Assembly: GCF_000971115.1 (NCBI RefSeq)
Contig: NZ_BBLV01000003.1
Location: 62,001-126,000 of the forward strand
Direction of reading: 5' to 3'
DNA: 64,000 nt
Origin: Demequina gelatinilytica
GTDB lineage: Bacteria > Actinomycetota > Actinomycetes > Actinomycetales > Demequinaceae
This document shows positions 25,886 through 34,575 of the stretch, piece after piece. Position numbers and translations under genes: made by a program. Each line of letters opens with the position of its first letter. Position 1 is the stretch's first letter. Below the pieces are notes generated by a model. The model saw only the letters and a program-made list of their open reading frames with translations. It was not told the DNA's origin and did no database searches.

Positions 25886-26663
25886 GCGAGTATCCGCCGT
25901 CCACCGCGATGGTCTGGCCCGTGATGAACGTGCTCGTCATGAGGAACAGGTAGGCGCGGGCGACCTCACGGATGTCCGCGGTGCGGCCCAGCGGGATGCG
26001 CGACTCCATCTCCGTGCGCATCGCGACCACGTCCGCGTCGGAGTGATGGCGCCACAACGGCGTCTGCGTCCACGTGGGCGCGACCGCGTTGACGCGCAGG
26101 CGCGGCGCGAGCAGCACCGCCTTCTCCCGCACCAGGTCCTCGATCTCCGCGTTGCCGGCCACCGCCGCGACACCGTCGTGCTCGCCGGGTCGCCGCGTCG
26201 ACCCCGCCGTGAGCACGAACGACCCTCCGTCCCGGACGCTGTGCGACAGCACCTCCATGAGCAGGCGGTTCTCCTCGACCTTGCGCGCCGCCACCTGTCG
26301 GAACGCCTCGTCGTCGACCTCGGGGGTGTCATCGGCGAGCCTGCCGCCCAGGGTCGACACCACGTGGTCGACCATCCCGACGGCCTCGACCAGGGCGGTG
26401 CGGCCGCGCTCGTCACCGACGTCGATCGCCAACGCGCTCGCCTTGCCGTGCGCGAGCGCCCCGGCCTCCTGCGAGGTCGCATGCGCCTTGGCGCTGTCGC
26501 GACCGACCACGATGACGTCCGCACCGGAGATCGCCGCGTCGAGCGCCACCTGCCGGCCGAACCCCGAGGACCCGCCGACCACGAGCACGCGCTTCCCATC
26601 GAGCGAGTGGCGGGCCACGATGGGGTCCTCGTAGCTGGACGGCGGCTTGGGTGCGGCGGTCAT
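25878..26663 (-). CDS. SDR-family oxidoreductase
   Basis: The 261-residue short-chain dehydrogenase has VGGSSGFGRQ near residue 30 in place of TGxxxGxG and a typical C-terminus, FITGQTIAVDGGYSL. The YxxxK active site is not apparent: the expected region reads GNAEIEDLVREKA, so the catalytic Tyr seems to be replaced, and the enzyme may be an atypical or non-catalytic SDR. ATG at 26663 is preferred to the adjacent ATG at 26666, because it gives a 5-base gap after GAGGAG. It diverges from a TetR gene, which may control it. Confidence 0.85.
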   Translation of the reverse strand: MTAAPKPPSSYEDPIVARHSLDGKRVLVVGGSSGFGRQVALDAAISGADVIVVGRDSAKAHATSQEAGALAHGKASALAIDVGDERGRTALVEAVGMVDHVVSTLGGRLADDTPEVDDEAFRQVAARKVEENRLLMEVLSHSVRDGGSFVLTAGSTRRPGEHDGVAAVAGNAEIEDLVREKAVLLAPRLRVNAVAPTWTQTPLWRHHSDADVVAMRTEMESRIPLGRTADIREVARAYLFLMTSTFITGQTIAVDGGYSLT

Positions 26664-26788
26664 CATCACTCCTCGTCTCAGGATCCTCCAGTGCAACGTC
26701 CGGCGCGACCCGCAGGCTTCCGCACCGCTGGCCCCTGCAACTTTTCTATAGGTCGTAGGTAAATGCGTATATGACGTAGACTGACACG

Positions 26789-27370
26789 ATGCCACGCGCC
26801 CACCTGACCGCCGCCGCGGTGATCCATGAGGCCATGCTTCTCGCAGACCGCGAGTCGTACGACGCGGTCACCGTCTCCGCCGTCGCCCGATCTCTCGGCG
26901 TCCGCCCCGCCAGCCTGTACGCGCACGTGCGGGATCGGGACGCGCTCCTCGCGGGCGTGCACCAGAGCGCACTCGGCGAGCTCGGATCACGCCTCGCGAC
27001 CGAGCTCGCCGGCCGGTCGGGGCGCGATGCGCTCGCGGCTCTCGCAGACACCCACCGCCGCTTTGCGACGGAGCACCCGGGCGCATGGACTGCACTGCAG
27101 CGCCCCTCCTCCGAGGCGACCGCTCGGTCGTCGGAGGCAGCGCTGGTCGCCGCGCTCATCTCGGGCGTGGTGCGCGGGTATCCGCTGCCGGCGAGCGCGG
27201 TGGTCGACGCCGTGCGCCTGGTGAGCGCGACCATCACCGGCTTCGTCGCGCTCACCGACGCGAAGGCCTTCGCGCATCGTCCCCAGGACGTCGGCTCCTC
27301 GTGGGCCGCTGCCATCGACGCGCTCGACCGCGCCCTCAGCACCTGGCCCCAGGAAGGACCATCCGCATGA
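26789..27370 (+). CDS. TetR-family regulator
   Basis: The 193-residue protein has a TetR HTH near residues 19-52 (VTVSAVARSLGVRPASLYAHVRDRD, core VARSLGVRPASLYAHV) and a WHG-type C-terminal domain (TetR_C_33 group). ATG at 26789 lies 6 bases after TAGACT (26777-26782), hence leaderless. The AT-rich gap of about 120 bases to the divergent SDR gene is the probable operator region. The stop overlaps the start of the SGNH hydrolase by 4 bases, so both neighbours may respond to the same signal. Confidence 0.88.
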   Translation: MPRAHLTAAAVIHEAMLLADRESYDAVTVSAVARSLGVRPASLYAHVRDRDALLAGVHQSALGELGSRLATELAGRSGRDALAALADTHRRFATEHPGAWTALQRPSSEATARSSEAALVAALISGVVRGYPLPASAVVDAVRLVSATITGFVALTDAKAFAHRPQDVGSSWAAAIDALDRALSTWPQEGPSA

Positions 27371-28524
27371 TCACCACCCCCCTGTCCGAGGCCATCGTCC
27401 GGGGCGTCGCCGAGCTCGAGCCGACGGACCGCGGCCTACGCCTGCACCGTCTCCCCGCATGGGCCAGGCGCCAGCTTCCCGATCCGCAGCTCCTGTCCAT
27501 GGAGGCCCAGCCCGCGGGAGCGCGCGTCGTCTTCCGCACCTCGGCCACACGCGTCGAGCTCGAGACGCTCACCTCGCGCGCCGTCTACGTGGGCGCGGAG
27601 CGGCCGCGCGGACGCGTCGACGCCTACGTCGACGGCGTGCCGATCGCCAGCGACGCCCTCACCGAGGGCGATCGCGTCGAGGTCGACCTCGCCACAGGAG
27701 CCACCGCTGCATACGCAGGGCGGACCCACACCACCACCCTCACCGGACTGGCAGACGCCGACAAGCGGATCGAGCTCTGGCTCCCCCACAACGAGGCGGT
27801 GACGCTCGTGGCGCTGAGGACCGATGCGCCGGTCCAGCCGGCGCCCTCGGCGGCGCCCCTCTGGATCCACCACGGCAGCTCGATCAGCCAGGGCTCGGCC
27901 GCGCTCGCACCCAGCCGGACCTGGACGGCGGTGGCGGCACGGGCCGCAGGCCTCGACCTGCGCAACCTCGGCTTCGGTGGGGCGGCGATGGTGGACGCCG
28001 CCGTCGCGCGAGTGATCCGCGACTCCCCGGCCGACGTCATCAGCGTCAAGCTCGGCATCAACGTGGTCAACGCCGATGCGATGCGGATGCGCGCGTTCGT
28101 CCCTGCCGTCCACGGCTTCCTCGACACCATTCGCGACGGCCACCCCGACACGCCGCTCCTGCTGGTGACCCCGCTCCATTGCGGGATCCATGAGCGCACC
28201 CCCGGACCAGGCGCCTTCGATCCCCGCTCCCTCGGCACCGAGCAGGTGCGCTTCATCGCCACCGGCGACCCCGCGGACGTCGCGCAGGGTCGGCTCACGC
28301 TGGAGACCATCCGGGCCGCGCTCACCGACGTGGCCGCCCGCCGCGACGACGACCCCCACCTGCGATGGGTCGACGGGACCGCTCTGTACGGACCCGAGGA
28401 CGAGGCGGCTCACCCGCTTCCCGATCGGCTGCACCCGGACGCACCGACGCACGAACTCATCGGCACGCGCTTCGCCGCCGAGGTCGGCGCTCTCGCAAGC
28501 GCACGGCGCGCGGGTCCCAGGTAG
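27367..28524 (+). CDS. SGNH/GDSL-type esterase with an N-terminal beta-domain
   Basis: The 385-residue protein has an N-terminal domain of about 160 residues rich in beta structure, resembling that of SsfX3-like GDSL enzymes. The SGNH domain follows: block I GSSISQG near residue 175, block II Gly in LGFGG near 201, block III KLGINVV with Asn near 233, and block V DRLHPD near 356. It would hydrolyse or transfer an acyl group. No signal peptide is seen, so it acts in the cytoplasm. ATG at 27367 overlaps the TetR stop (ATGA), so expression is tied to the regulator. Confidence 0.85.
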   Translation: MITTPLSEAIVRGVAELEPTDRGLRLHRLPAWARRQLPDPQLLSMEAQPAGARVVFRTSATRVELETLTSRAVYVGAERPRGRVDAYVDGVPIASDALTEGDRVEVDLATGATAAYAGRTHTTTLTGLADADKRIELWLPHNEAVTLVALRTDAPVQPAPSAAPLWIHHGSSISQGSAALAPSRTWTAVAARAAGLDLRNLGFGGAAMVDAAVARVIRDSPADVISVKLGINVVNADAMRMRAFVPAVHGFLDTIRDGHPDTPLLLVTPLHCGIHERTPGPGAFDPRSLGTEQVRFIATGDPADVAQGRLTLETIRAALTDVAARRDDDPHLRWVDGTALYGPEDEAAHPLPDRLHPDAPTHELIGTRFAAEVGALASARRAGPR

Positions 28525-28553
28525 AACGCTGCTCGGCGTGGCAGGCTTGGCGC

Positions 28554-29405
28554 ATGAGCGATCAGAGCGCACTGTTCCCAGGCAAGCAGTTCATCTCGAC
28601 GGTCCTGGACGCGCTGGAGACCAAGACCACCATGAGCGGCGGACTCGCCCGCGTCTACCTCATGCGTGCCGCGATGGCCGGCGTGATCATCGGTCTGATG
28701 TACCTCACCAACTTCGCCGTGGTCGCGGCCTTCGCGAGCGCGAGCGACGGCACCCTCACCAGCATCGGCAAGATCCTGGGCGCTCTCATCTTCGGGTTCG
28801 CGCTCGTGTTCATCTACTACTCGAAGTCCGAGCTGCTGACCTCGAACATGATGGTCGTCACGGTCGGCTGGTACCACCGCCGTGTCAGCGCGCTCCGGGG
28901 GCTGCGCATCCTCGCGATGTGCTACCTGGGCAACTTCATCGGCGGCCTGGCGATCGCCGTGCTCGTGCACTTCTCGAGCATCCTCGACGGCGGTGCGGGC
29001 GAGCAGTTCGACGCGACCATCGAGCACAAGCTCGCCTACCTGTCCGAGGGGGCAGCCGGGTGGGGCGACCTCTTCGTGCGCGCGATCCTGTGCAACTTCA
29101 TGATCAACCTCGCGATGATCCTGGTCTACAACGGCATGATCAAGGACGACCTCACCAAGGCGATCGCGATGATCATGAGCGTGTTCGTCTTCGCGTTCGT
29201 GGGCTTCGAGCACTCGGTGGCCAACACGGTGGCCTTCACGGTCGCCGCGCTCCAGGGCGGGCTCGACTGGGGGCCGGCGTTCGGGAACCTCGCGATCGCG
29301 CTGGTGGGCAACTTCGTCGGCGGCGGGCTGCTGATCGGCTGGTACTACGCCTACGCCAACGACGACCGCCGCTACCTGCGCAAGCAGCTCGCACGCGACG
29401 CCTGA
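28554..29405 (+). CDS. Formate/nitrite transporter (FNT) family channel
   Basis: The 283-residue membrane protein has six hydrophobic segments and the FNT features: a Gly-rich TM1, a broken helix with TSNMMVV near residue 98, CYLGNFIGGL near 124, CNFMINLAMI near 181 and GFEHSVAN near 221, where the His is the conserved pore histidine. FNT proteins carry formate, nitrite, lactate or hydrosulfide across the membrane. ATG at 28554 follows CAGGCT by 6 bases, consistent with a leaderless start. No formate or nitrite enzyme is adjacent, so the ion is unassigned. Confidence 0.9.
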   Translation: MSDQSALFPGKQFISTVLDALETKTTMSGGLARVYLMRAAMAGVIIGLMYLTNFAVVAAFASASDGTLTSIGKILGALIFGFALVFIYYSKSELLTSNMMVVTVGWYHRRVSALRGLRILAMCYLGNFIGGLAIAVLVHFSSILDGGAGEQFDATIEHKLAYLSEGAAGWGDLFVRAILCNFMINLAMILVYNGMIKDDLTKAIAMIMSVFVFAFVGFEHSVANTVAFTVAALQGGLDWGPAFGNLAIALVGNFVGGGLLIGWYYAYANDDRRYLRKQLARDA

Positions 29406-29495
29406 GGGCCCGCGGGTCCCATCTCCGGGCCGCTCGCACGGGAGCGCGACCCCGGCGGGACCGTGGTGCCGCACGGGAATGCCAGGACGACCGGA

Positions 29496-29520
29496 TACGC
29501 TCAGTAGTTGACGCCTCAAC
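29496..29520 (+). promoter_or_regulatory. Promoter with palindrome at the start site of the LLM operon
   Basis: TACGCT at 29496-29501 is a plausible -10. GTTGA (29507-29511) and TCAAC (29516-29520) form a perfect inverted repeat right at the expected transcription start, a usual place for a repressor site (MarR-like TTGA...TCAA). Confidence 0.5.
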
Positions 29521-29543
29521 AACCCGCCTCTCAGGAGCCTCCC

Positions 29544-30596
29544 GTGAACCCCACCGACGTCCAGTTCGGCATCGAGACCTTCGGCGACCTGCCGCTGCAC
29601 GACACCGGCGAGCCGATGTCCCATGCGGCCGCGCTGCGCCAGGTGGTGGACGAGGCAGCGCTCGCCGACCAGATCGGGATCGACGCCGTCGCGCTCGGTG
29701 AGCACCACCGCCCCGACTTCGCGATCTCCTCCCCCGAGATGGTGCTCGCGGCGATCGCTTCCCGCACCGAACGCCTCTCCCTCGGCTCCGCGGTCACGGT
29801 CCTGTCCTCGGACGACCCGGTGCGGGTGTTCCAGCGCTTCTCCACGCTCGACGCCGTCTCGAACGGACGCGCGGAGGTGATCCTGGGCCGGGGCTCGTTC
29901 ACGGAGTCCTTCCCCCTGTTCGGCTTCGACCTCGCCGACTACGAGGTGCTGTTCGAGGAGAAGCTCGCGCTGTTCGCCCAGCTGCTCACCGAGCGACCCG
30001 TCACCTGGGAGGGCACCACGCGACCCGCGCTTCACCAGGCCGACGTGTACCCCAAGACCGACTCGGGCAGCCTCACCACGTGGGTCGGCGTCGGAGGTTC
30101 CCCGGAGTCCGTGATCCGCACCGCCCGCTACGGCCTCCGGCTCATGCTGGCGATCATCGGCGGGGACCCCGGCCGCTTCGCGCCGTACGTCGACCTGTAC
30201 CGGCGTGCGGCCGCACAGCTCGGCACCACGGCGCACCCCGTCGGCATGCACAGCCACGGCTTCATCGCCCCCACCGACGAGGAGGCGCGCGAGTCCTACT
30301 TCCCCGGTTACAAGGCGATGCGCGACCGCATCGGCGCCGAGCGCGGCTGGCCCCCGATGACGCGCGCGCAGTACGACGACGAGATCGACTTCGGATCGCT
30401 CTACGTCGGCGCGCCCGAGACCGTCGCGGCGAAGATGGCGGCCGCGATCGGCGCGCTCGACGTCGGACGCTTCGACCTCGTCTACACCGGCGGCGGCGCC
30501 ATGCCCGCGTCGTCGCGCCTGCGCGCCGTCGAGCTCCTCGGCACCGCGGTCATCCCGCGCGTGAGGGAGATCCTCGCGGACGGGGCGACCGCGTGA
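29544..30596 (+). CDS. LLM-class flavin-dependent oxidoreductase
   Basis: The 350-residue TIM-barrel protein belongs to the bacterial luciferase-like family, with GEHHRPDF near residue 52, [16 protein letters not shown] near 81 and [12 protein letters not shown] near 108. Members use FMNH2 or F420H2. GTG at 29544 has AGGAG upstream. Its stop overlaps the GTG of an F420 reductase-like gene (GTGA), so the partner may supply reduced cofactor. Close relatives are often annotated as LLM monooxygenases of the Atu2307/SP_0267 type. The substrate is unknown. Confidence 0.88.
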   Translation: MNPTDVQFGIETFGDLPLHDTGEPMSHAAALRQVVDEAALADQIGIDAVALGEHHRPDFAISSPEMVLAAIASRTERLSLGSAVTVLSSDDPVRVFQRFSTLDAVSNGRAEVILGRGSFTESFPLFGFDLADYEVLFEEKLALFAQLLTERPVTWEGTTRPALHQADVYPKTDSGSLTTWVGVGGSPESVIRTARYGLRLMLAIIGGDPGRFAPYVDLYRRAAAQLGTTAHPVGMHSHGFIAPTDEEARESYFPGYKAMRDRIGAERGWPPMTRAQYDDEIDFGSLYVGAPETVAAKMAAAIGALDVGRFDLVYTGGGAMPASSRLRAVELLGTAVIPRVREILADGATA

Positions 30597-31261
30597 GCGG
30601 CCGGCGCACGGTCGGGATCCTCGGCGCCGGGAAGCTCGGCACCGTCCTCGCGCGGCTCGCGGTCGCGGCAGGTCACGATGCGGTGGTGGCGGGCTCGGGC
30701 GATCCGTCGCGCATCGCGCTCATCGTCGACGTGCTCGCGCCCGGCGCGCGCGTCGAGGCGGCGCCCGCGGTCGCGGCCCAGGCGGACATCGTGATCCTCG
30801 CCCTGCCCCTCGGCAAGCACGCCACGCTCGATGCGGCGAGCCTCGACGGCAGGATCGTGGTCGACGCGATGAACTACTGGTGGGAGGTCGACGGCGTCCG
30901 CGACGACCTCACGGACCCGGCCACCACCTCCTCGGAGATCGTCGCCCGCCACCTCGCAGGCGCTCGCGTCGTCAAGGCGTTCAACCACATGGGCTACCAC
31001 GACCTCGACGAGCGCCCGCGGCCCGCGGGCGCCCCCGACCGCCGCGCGATCGCGCTCGCCGGCGACGACGATGCGGCGGCGGCCGAGGTCGCCGCGCTCA
31101 TCGACTCGCTCGGCTTCGACCCGGTCACGATCGGCGGGCTCGGCGAGGGCCGTCACCTTCAGCCGGGCACGCCGGCGTTCGGTGCGCACACCTCCGCCAC
31201 CGAGCTCGCCGAGATGGTCGAGGCATCCCGCGCCGACCAGACCGCTGCGGCCCAGGCGTAG
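30593..31261 (+). CDS. NADPH-dependent F420 reductase-like protein
   Basis: The 222-residue Rossmann protein has [16 protein letters not shown] at residues 8-23, a GSGDPSR segment, LPLGKH near 76, [11 protein letters not shown] near 94 and KAFNHMGY near 126, all typical of NADP oxidoreductases of the F420-dependent type (F420_oxidored). GTG at 30593 overlaps the LLM stop. The pair suggests a flavin/F420 and NADP cycle, but no F420 biosynthesis gene is in view, so the cofactor is not proven. Confidence 0.85.
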   Translation: MSGRRTVGILGAGKLGTVLARLAVAAGHDAVVAGSGDPSRIALIVDVLAPGARVEAAPAVAAQADIVILALPLGKHATLDAASLDGRIVVDAMNYWWEVDGVRDDLTDPATTSSEIVARHLAGARVVKAFNHMGYHDLDERPRPAGAPDRRAIALAGDDDAAAAEVAALIDSLGFDPVTIGGLGEGRHLQPGTPAFGAHTSATELAEMVEASRADQTAAAQA

Positions 31262-31263
31262 CG

Positions 31264-32094
31264 CTACTCGACCGGGACGCCCAGGCAGAGCAGGTGGGTC
31301 TCCGCGATCGATCCGTCCTTGCGCGGACGCACCTGGAGGATGGTGGTCGAGGCCGGCGACGGCCAGATCGCGCCCCAGTGGGATGCGGGCATGCCCAGCG
31401 CCACCCCGACGGTCGACTTGATGGCGACCGCGTGCGACACCATCGCGACGGCACGGGGGACGTCCCGGCCGCCCATGCAGTCCGAGGCATGCGCCCGCGC
31501 CAGGTCCGCGACCGCGGAGAACGCCCGCTCACCTACCTGGGGGATCGACTCGCCGCCCGGCGCGACACCGTCGGCACGCCGCCACGCGTGGATCGCATCG
31601 CCGTCCCGCTCGACGATCTCTGCGACCGTCAGCCCCTCCCACGCGCCGAAGTCGACCTCGCGCAGCCTGTCCTCGGTCTCGACGTGCGCACCGATGCGGC
31701 GGCCGATCGCCGTCGCGGTCTCCTGCGTCCGGACGATGGGCGAGGCCAGCACCCGCGTCACGTGCGGCAGGTGCGTCCACGTGCGACGGCCGATGCCGTA
31801 GACCAGGTCCGCCGCCTTGGCGGCCTGGACGCGTCCCGCGGAGCTCAGCCGCGGCCCCGGCACCCCCCCGCCGGACATGCGACGGGAGGTGGTCATCTCG
31901 GTGACGCCGTGACGGACCAGCACCACGAACAGCGGTGCGACCAGGTCCTCCTCGTCCGGCGAGAACGGGGACTGGACGCGCGCGTTCGGGGCGGGGGCCG
32001 GGGTGGCGGACCCCGCATCGGCGCCCAGGTCGGTGCCGTCGTCGTAGCGGTGGCCGTGGTGCGGCACCGCGGGCTCGACCTGGGCGTCGCTCAC
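31264..32094 (-). CDS. Histidine phosphatase family protein (CobC/GpmB-like)
   Basis: The 276-residue protein has an N-terminal stretch of about 53 residues that is low-complexity and probably disordered, then the phosphatase domain with catalytic His62 in LVRHG, Arg near residue 107 in SPIVRTQET, Glu in REVDFGAWEGLT and second His in VSHAVAIK. The family removes phosphate from small metabolites or proteins. GTG at 32094 overlaps the zinc-ribbon stop (GTGA). In M. tuberculosis the gene in this place (Rv2228c) has an RNase HI domain in front of the phosphatase; here that domain is missing. Confidence 0.88.
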   Translation of the reverse strand: MSDAQVEPAVPHHGHRYDDGTDLGADAGSATPAPAPNARVQSPFSPDEEDLVAPLFVVLVRHGVTEMTTSRRMSGGGVPGPRLSSAGRVQAAKAADLVYGIGRRTWTHLPHVTRVLASPIVRTQETATAIGRRIGAHVETEDRLREVDFGAWEGLTVAEIVERDGDAIHAWRRADGVAPGGESIPQVGERAFSAVADLARAHASDCMGGRDVPRAVAMVSHAVAIKSTVGVALGMPASHWGAIWPSPASTTILQVRPRKDGSIAETHLLCLGVPVE

Positions 32095-32828
32095 TTCTTC
32101 GCGCCCCGCACCAGGATGCGGCCGCACTCCTCGCAACGCACGATCGCATCGGCCGGGCGGCCCTCGATCGCACGCAGGTCACCGGGGTTGAGCTGGGTGC
32201 GGCACCCGAGGCACTGGCCGTGCGCGAGCGCCGCCGCACCGATGCCGCCCTGGGCGTCGCGCAGCTTCTCGTAGAGCGCGATCAGGCCCGCGTCGAGGCC
32301 CGCGACCGTCGCCGCACGCTCCTCGGCGATGGTCGCGAGCTCTGCGTCGACCTCGCCCCACGCCACGTCGCGCTCGGCCGTGAGCTCCTCGATCTGCGCG
32401 CCGATGGCGTCGACCTGCTCCTTGGCGGAGGCGAGCTCCTGCTCGGCGGTCTCGAGCGCGTCCATGGCCTCGAGCTCGATGTCCTCGAGCGCCTCCTTGC
32501 GGCGCGTGAGCACCTCGAGCTCCGACTGCAGCGCCTGAAGGTCCTTCGCGGAGCCCTGGCCGGACTCGAGGCGGGCGGTGTCGCGCGCGGCGCGGTCGCG
32601 CACCGTCTGGACGTCGTCCTCCGCCTTCTGGACCGCCCGCTTGAGGTCGTTGACCTTGGTGTTCGAGGCGACGCGCGCCTCGTCGAGGTCCGTGAGGCGC
32701 CCCGTGAGCTCCTGGATCTGCACGATCACGGGAAGGTGACCGCGGCGGTGACGGGCCTGCTGCGCACGGAGGTCGAGGTCCTGCACGTCGAGAAGTCGGA
32801 TCTGGTCGGCTGCGGGTGCGTCGGGCAC
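32091..32828 (-). CDS. Coiled-coil zinc-ribbon protein (C4-type)
   Basis: The 245-residue protein is a long coiled coil (about residues 30-180) followed by a C4 zinc ribbon, CLGC near 202 and CEEC near 232. It is the family of M. tuberculosis Rv2229c and H. pylori HP0958/FlgZ-like proteins, sometimes named CdsZ in other bacteria. Its role is not settled; RNA or protein binding is suggested for relatives. GTG at 32828 follows AAGGAGA. It lies between Nif3 and the phosphatase with close spacing, the conserved order in actinobacteria. Confidence 0.9.
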   Translation of the reverse strand: MPDAPAADQIRLLDVQDLDLRAQQARHRRGHLPVIVQIQELTGRLTDLDEARVASNTKVNDLKRAVQKAEDDVQTVRDRAARDTARLESGQGSAKDLQALQSELEVLTRRKEALEDIELEAMDALETAEQELASAKEQVDAIGAQIEELTAERDVAWGEVDAELATIAEERAATVAGLDAGLIALYEKLRDAQGGIGAAALAHGQCLGCRTQLNPGDLRAIEGRPADAIVRCEECGRILVRGAKK

Positions 32829-32844
32829 GTGTTCTCCTTGCGCG

Positions 32845-33657
32845 TCAGAAACGCGCGGTCCAGGGGTCGGTGGTGAGGGTCGAGACGAGGGTGTCGATTC
32901 CGGTCGCGTCGCCGAGGTACTCGGCGGCGGCCTCGAGCCACGTCCACTCGGATGCGTAGTGTGCCACGTCCACGAGGTACGGCCTGCCATCGCCCAGGAG
33001 GGCGGCCTCCCGAGCATCCGACGTCGGGTGGTGGCGAAGGTCGGCCGTGAGGTAGACGTCGGCGCCCGCCTCGCGCGCCGCGGCCAGGAACGAGTCGCCC
33101 GATCCGCCCACCACGGCGACCGTCTGCACCACGCCGTCGAGGTCGCCGGCGACGCGGACGCCGTGCGCGGTGGCCGGGAGCACCTCGGCCGCGCGCTCGG
33201 CGAAGGCGCGCAGCGTCAACGGGGCGTCGAGGCGGCCGATGCGACCGGTGCCCTGCTCCGCATCGTCCCGGAGCGGGACGAGCGGCAGCGCGCCGGAGAC
33301 ACCGAGCACCGTCGCGAGCGCCTCCGCGACTCCGCTTCCCGCGTGGTCCGCGTTGGTGTGCGCGTTGTAGAGGGCGATGCCGTTCTCGATGAGCGCGTGG
33401 ATGACGGCACCCTTGGGCGTCGCGGCGTTGACCGTGGTCACGCCGCGCAGGAGCAGCGGGTGATGGGTGACGACGAGGTCGCAGCCCGCCTCGATCGCCT
33501 CCTGGACCACGGCCATGGTCGGATCGACCGCGAACAGCGCGCGCGTGACGGCCGCATCGGGCCGGCCCACGGTGAGCCCGTTGACGTCCCAGTCCTCCGC
33601 GAGGTCCGGGGGGAAGCGCCTCTCGAGCGCGTCCATCACATCGGCCACAGAGGTCAT
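32845..33657 (-). CDS. Nif3-like dinuclear metal-centre protein
   Basis: The 270-residue Nif3/YqfO-type protein has THHPLLLRG near residue 64, NAHTNAD near 98 and a C-terminal TADLRHHPTSDA region near 219, giving the His/Asp metal ligands. Members form hexamers with a two-metal site; GTP cyclohydrolase-like activity has been proposed in some but is not general. ATG at 33657 lies 7 bases after TAGCCT on the minus strand, so the mRNA is leaderless. It heads the Nif3-zinc ribbon-phosphatase operon. Confidence 0.92.
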   Translation of the reverse strand: MTSVADVMDALERRFPPDLAEDWDVNGLTVGRPDAAVTRALFAVDPTMAVVQEAIEAGCDLVVTHHPLLLRGVTTVNAATPKGAVIHALIENGIALYNAHTNADHAGSGVAEALATVLGVSGALPLVPLRDDAEQGTGRIGRLDAPLTLRAFAERAAEVLPATAHGVRVAGDLDGVVQTVAVVGGSGDSFLAAAREAGADVYLTADLRHHPTSDAREAALLGDGRPYLVDVAHYASEWTWLEAAAEYLGDATGIDTLVSTLTTDPWTARF

Positions 33658-33667
33658 GGGAGACAGG

Positions 33668-34519
33668 CTACTCGTTGGGAGGTCGCTCGGACCGCTCACG
33701 TCGGCGCCCCGCATCGGATGCCGGCGGCGCGGTCTGATGAGGCAGCCCGGACACCCCCTGCGACGGCTGGACCAGCCCGTCGAGCTTGGCCTCGAGCGCG
33801 TCGATCCGCTCGAGCAGCTGGGTGCGCGTCACCTCCTCACGCTCCTGCTCGCGGGCCTCCTCGGCGCCCTGCGTCAGGCTCACGAACCACGCCGCGACGG
33901 TCGCGGTCACGATTCCGATGAGGGCGATGCCGATGAGCATGAGCAGCGTGGCGATGATGCGTCCCTCGACCGTCACGGGCGCGTAGTCGCCGTAGCCCAC
34001 CGTGGTGACCGTCACCAGCGACCACCAGATCGAGTCGCCGAAGTTCACGATCTGCGCGCCCTCGTGGCCCCGTTCGGCGTCGAGCATCGCCACCGAGGAG
34101 ATCCACAGGAGCAGCAGGACGGCGATGACCACCGCCTGGGTCGACTTCACCACGCCCTTGCGGCTCGCGAGCATCGTGCCCGAGGCGAAGACCGACAGGA
34201 TCTTCAGCGGCCGCGCCGCGGGGATGATCACGGCGACCACGTCGAGCGGGTGTGTGAGCAGGAACCGCCACCGCTGCTCGTGGAGCGCGACCCGGATGAG
34301 CAGGTCCACGAGGAAGATCAGCCAGACCAGGCCCTGGATCGTGAGCAGCGTCGCGCGGACGCTGCCGGGCAGGTGCTCGCGGAACGCGATGCGCGCCGAC
34401 CACACGACCAGGAAGACGAAGGCGAGCACTGCCATCGCGCCATCGGCGCGCCTGGCGAAGGCCTCGTACCTCTGGCCCTTCTTCAGACCGCCCTCGTGCT
34501 CATCGAGCTCGAACGACAC
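33668..34519 (-). CDS. Voltage-gated-type potassium channel
   Basis: The 283-residue membrane protein has about six helices and the potassium selectivity filter TVGYGD near residue 178, preceded by the pore helix DSIWWSLVTV. The S4-like stretch RWRFLLTHPLDVV...RPLK near residues 83-105 carries a few basic residues. The cytoplasmic C-terminus contains a coiled coil of about 35 residues. GTG at 34519 is preceded by GGGGAG. It is of the Kv type with a short N-terminus. Confidence 0.88.
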   Translation of the reverse strand: MSFELDEHEGGLKKGQRYEAFARRADGAMAVLAFVFLVVWSARIAFREHLPGSVRATLLTIQGLVWLIFLVDLLIRVALHEQRWRFLLTHPLDVVAVIIPAARPLKILSVFASGTMLASRKGVVKSTQAVVIAVLLLLWISSVAMLDAERGHEGAQIVNFGDSIWWSLVTVTTVGYGDYAPVTVEGRIIATLLMLIGIALIGIVTATVAAWFVSLTQGAEEAREQEREEVTRTQLLERIDALEAKLDGLVQPSQGVSGLPHQTAPPASDAGRRRERSERPPNE

Positions 34520-34575
34520 GTGCGGCTCCCCTCGTCAGGTGTCACGGCTGGTTCGAGGCTAGCGCGCGGCAGTGC

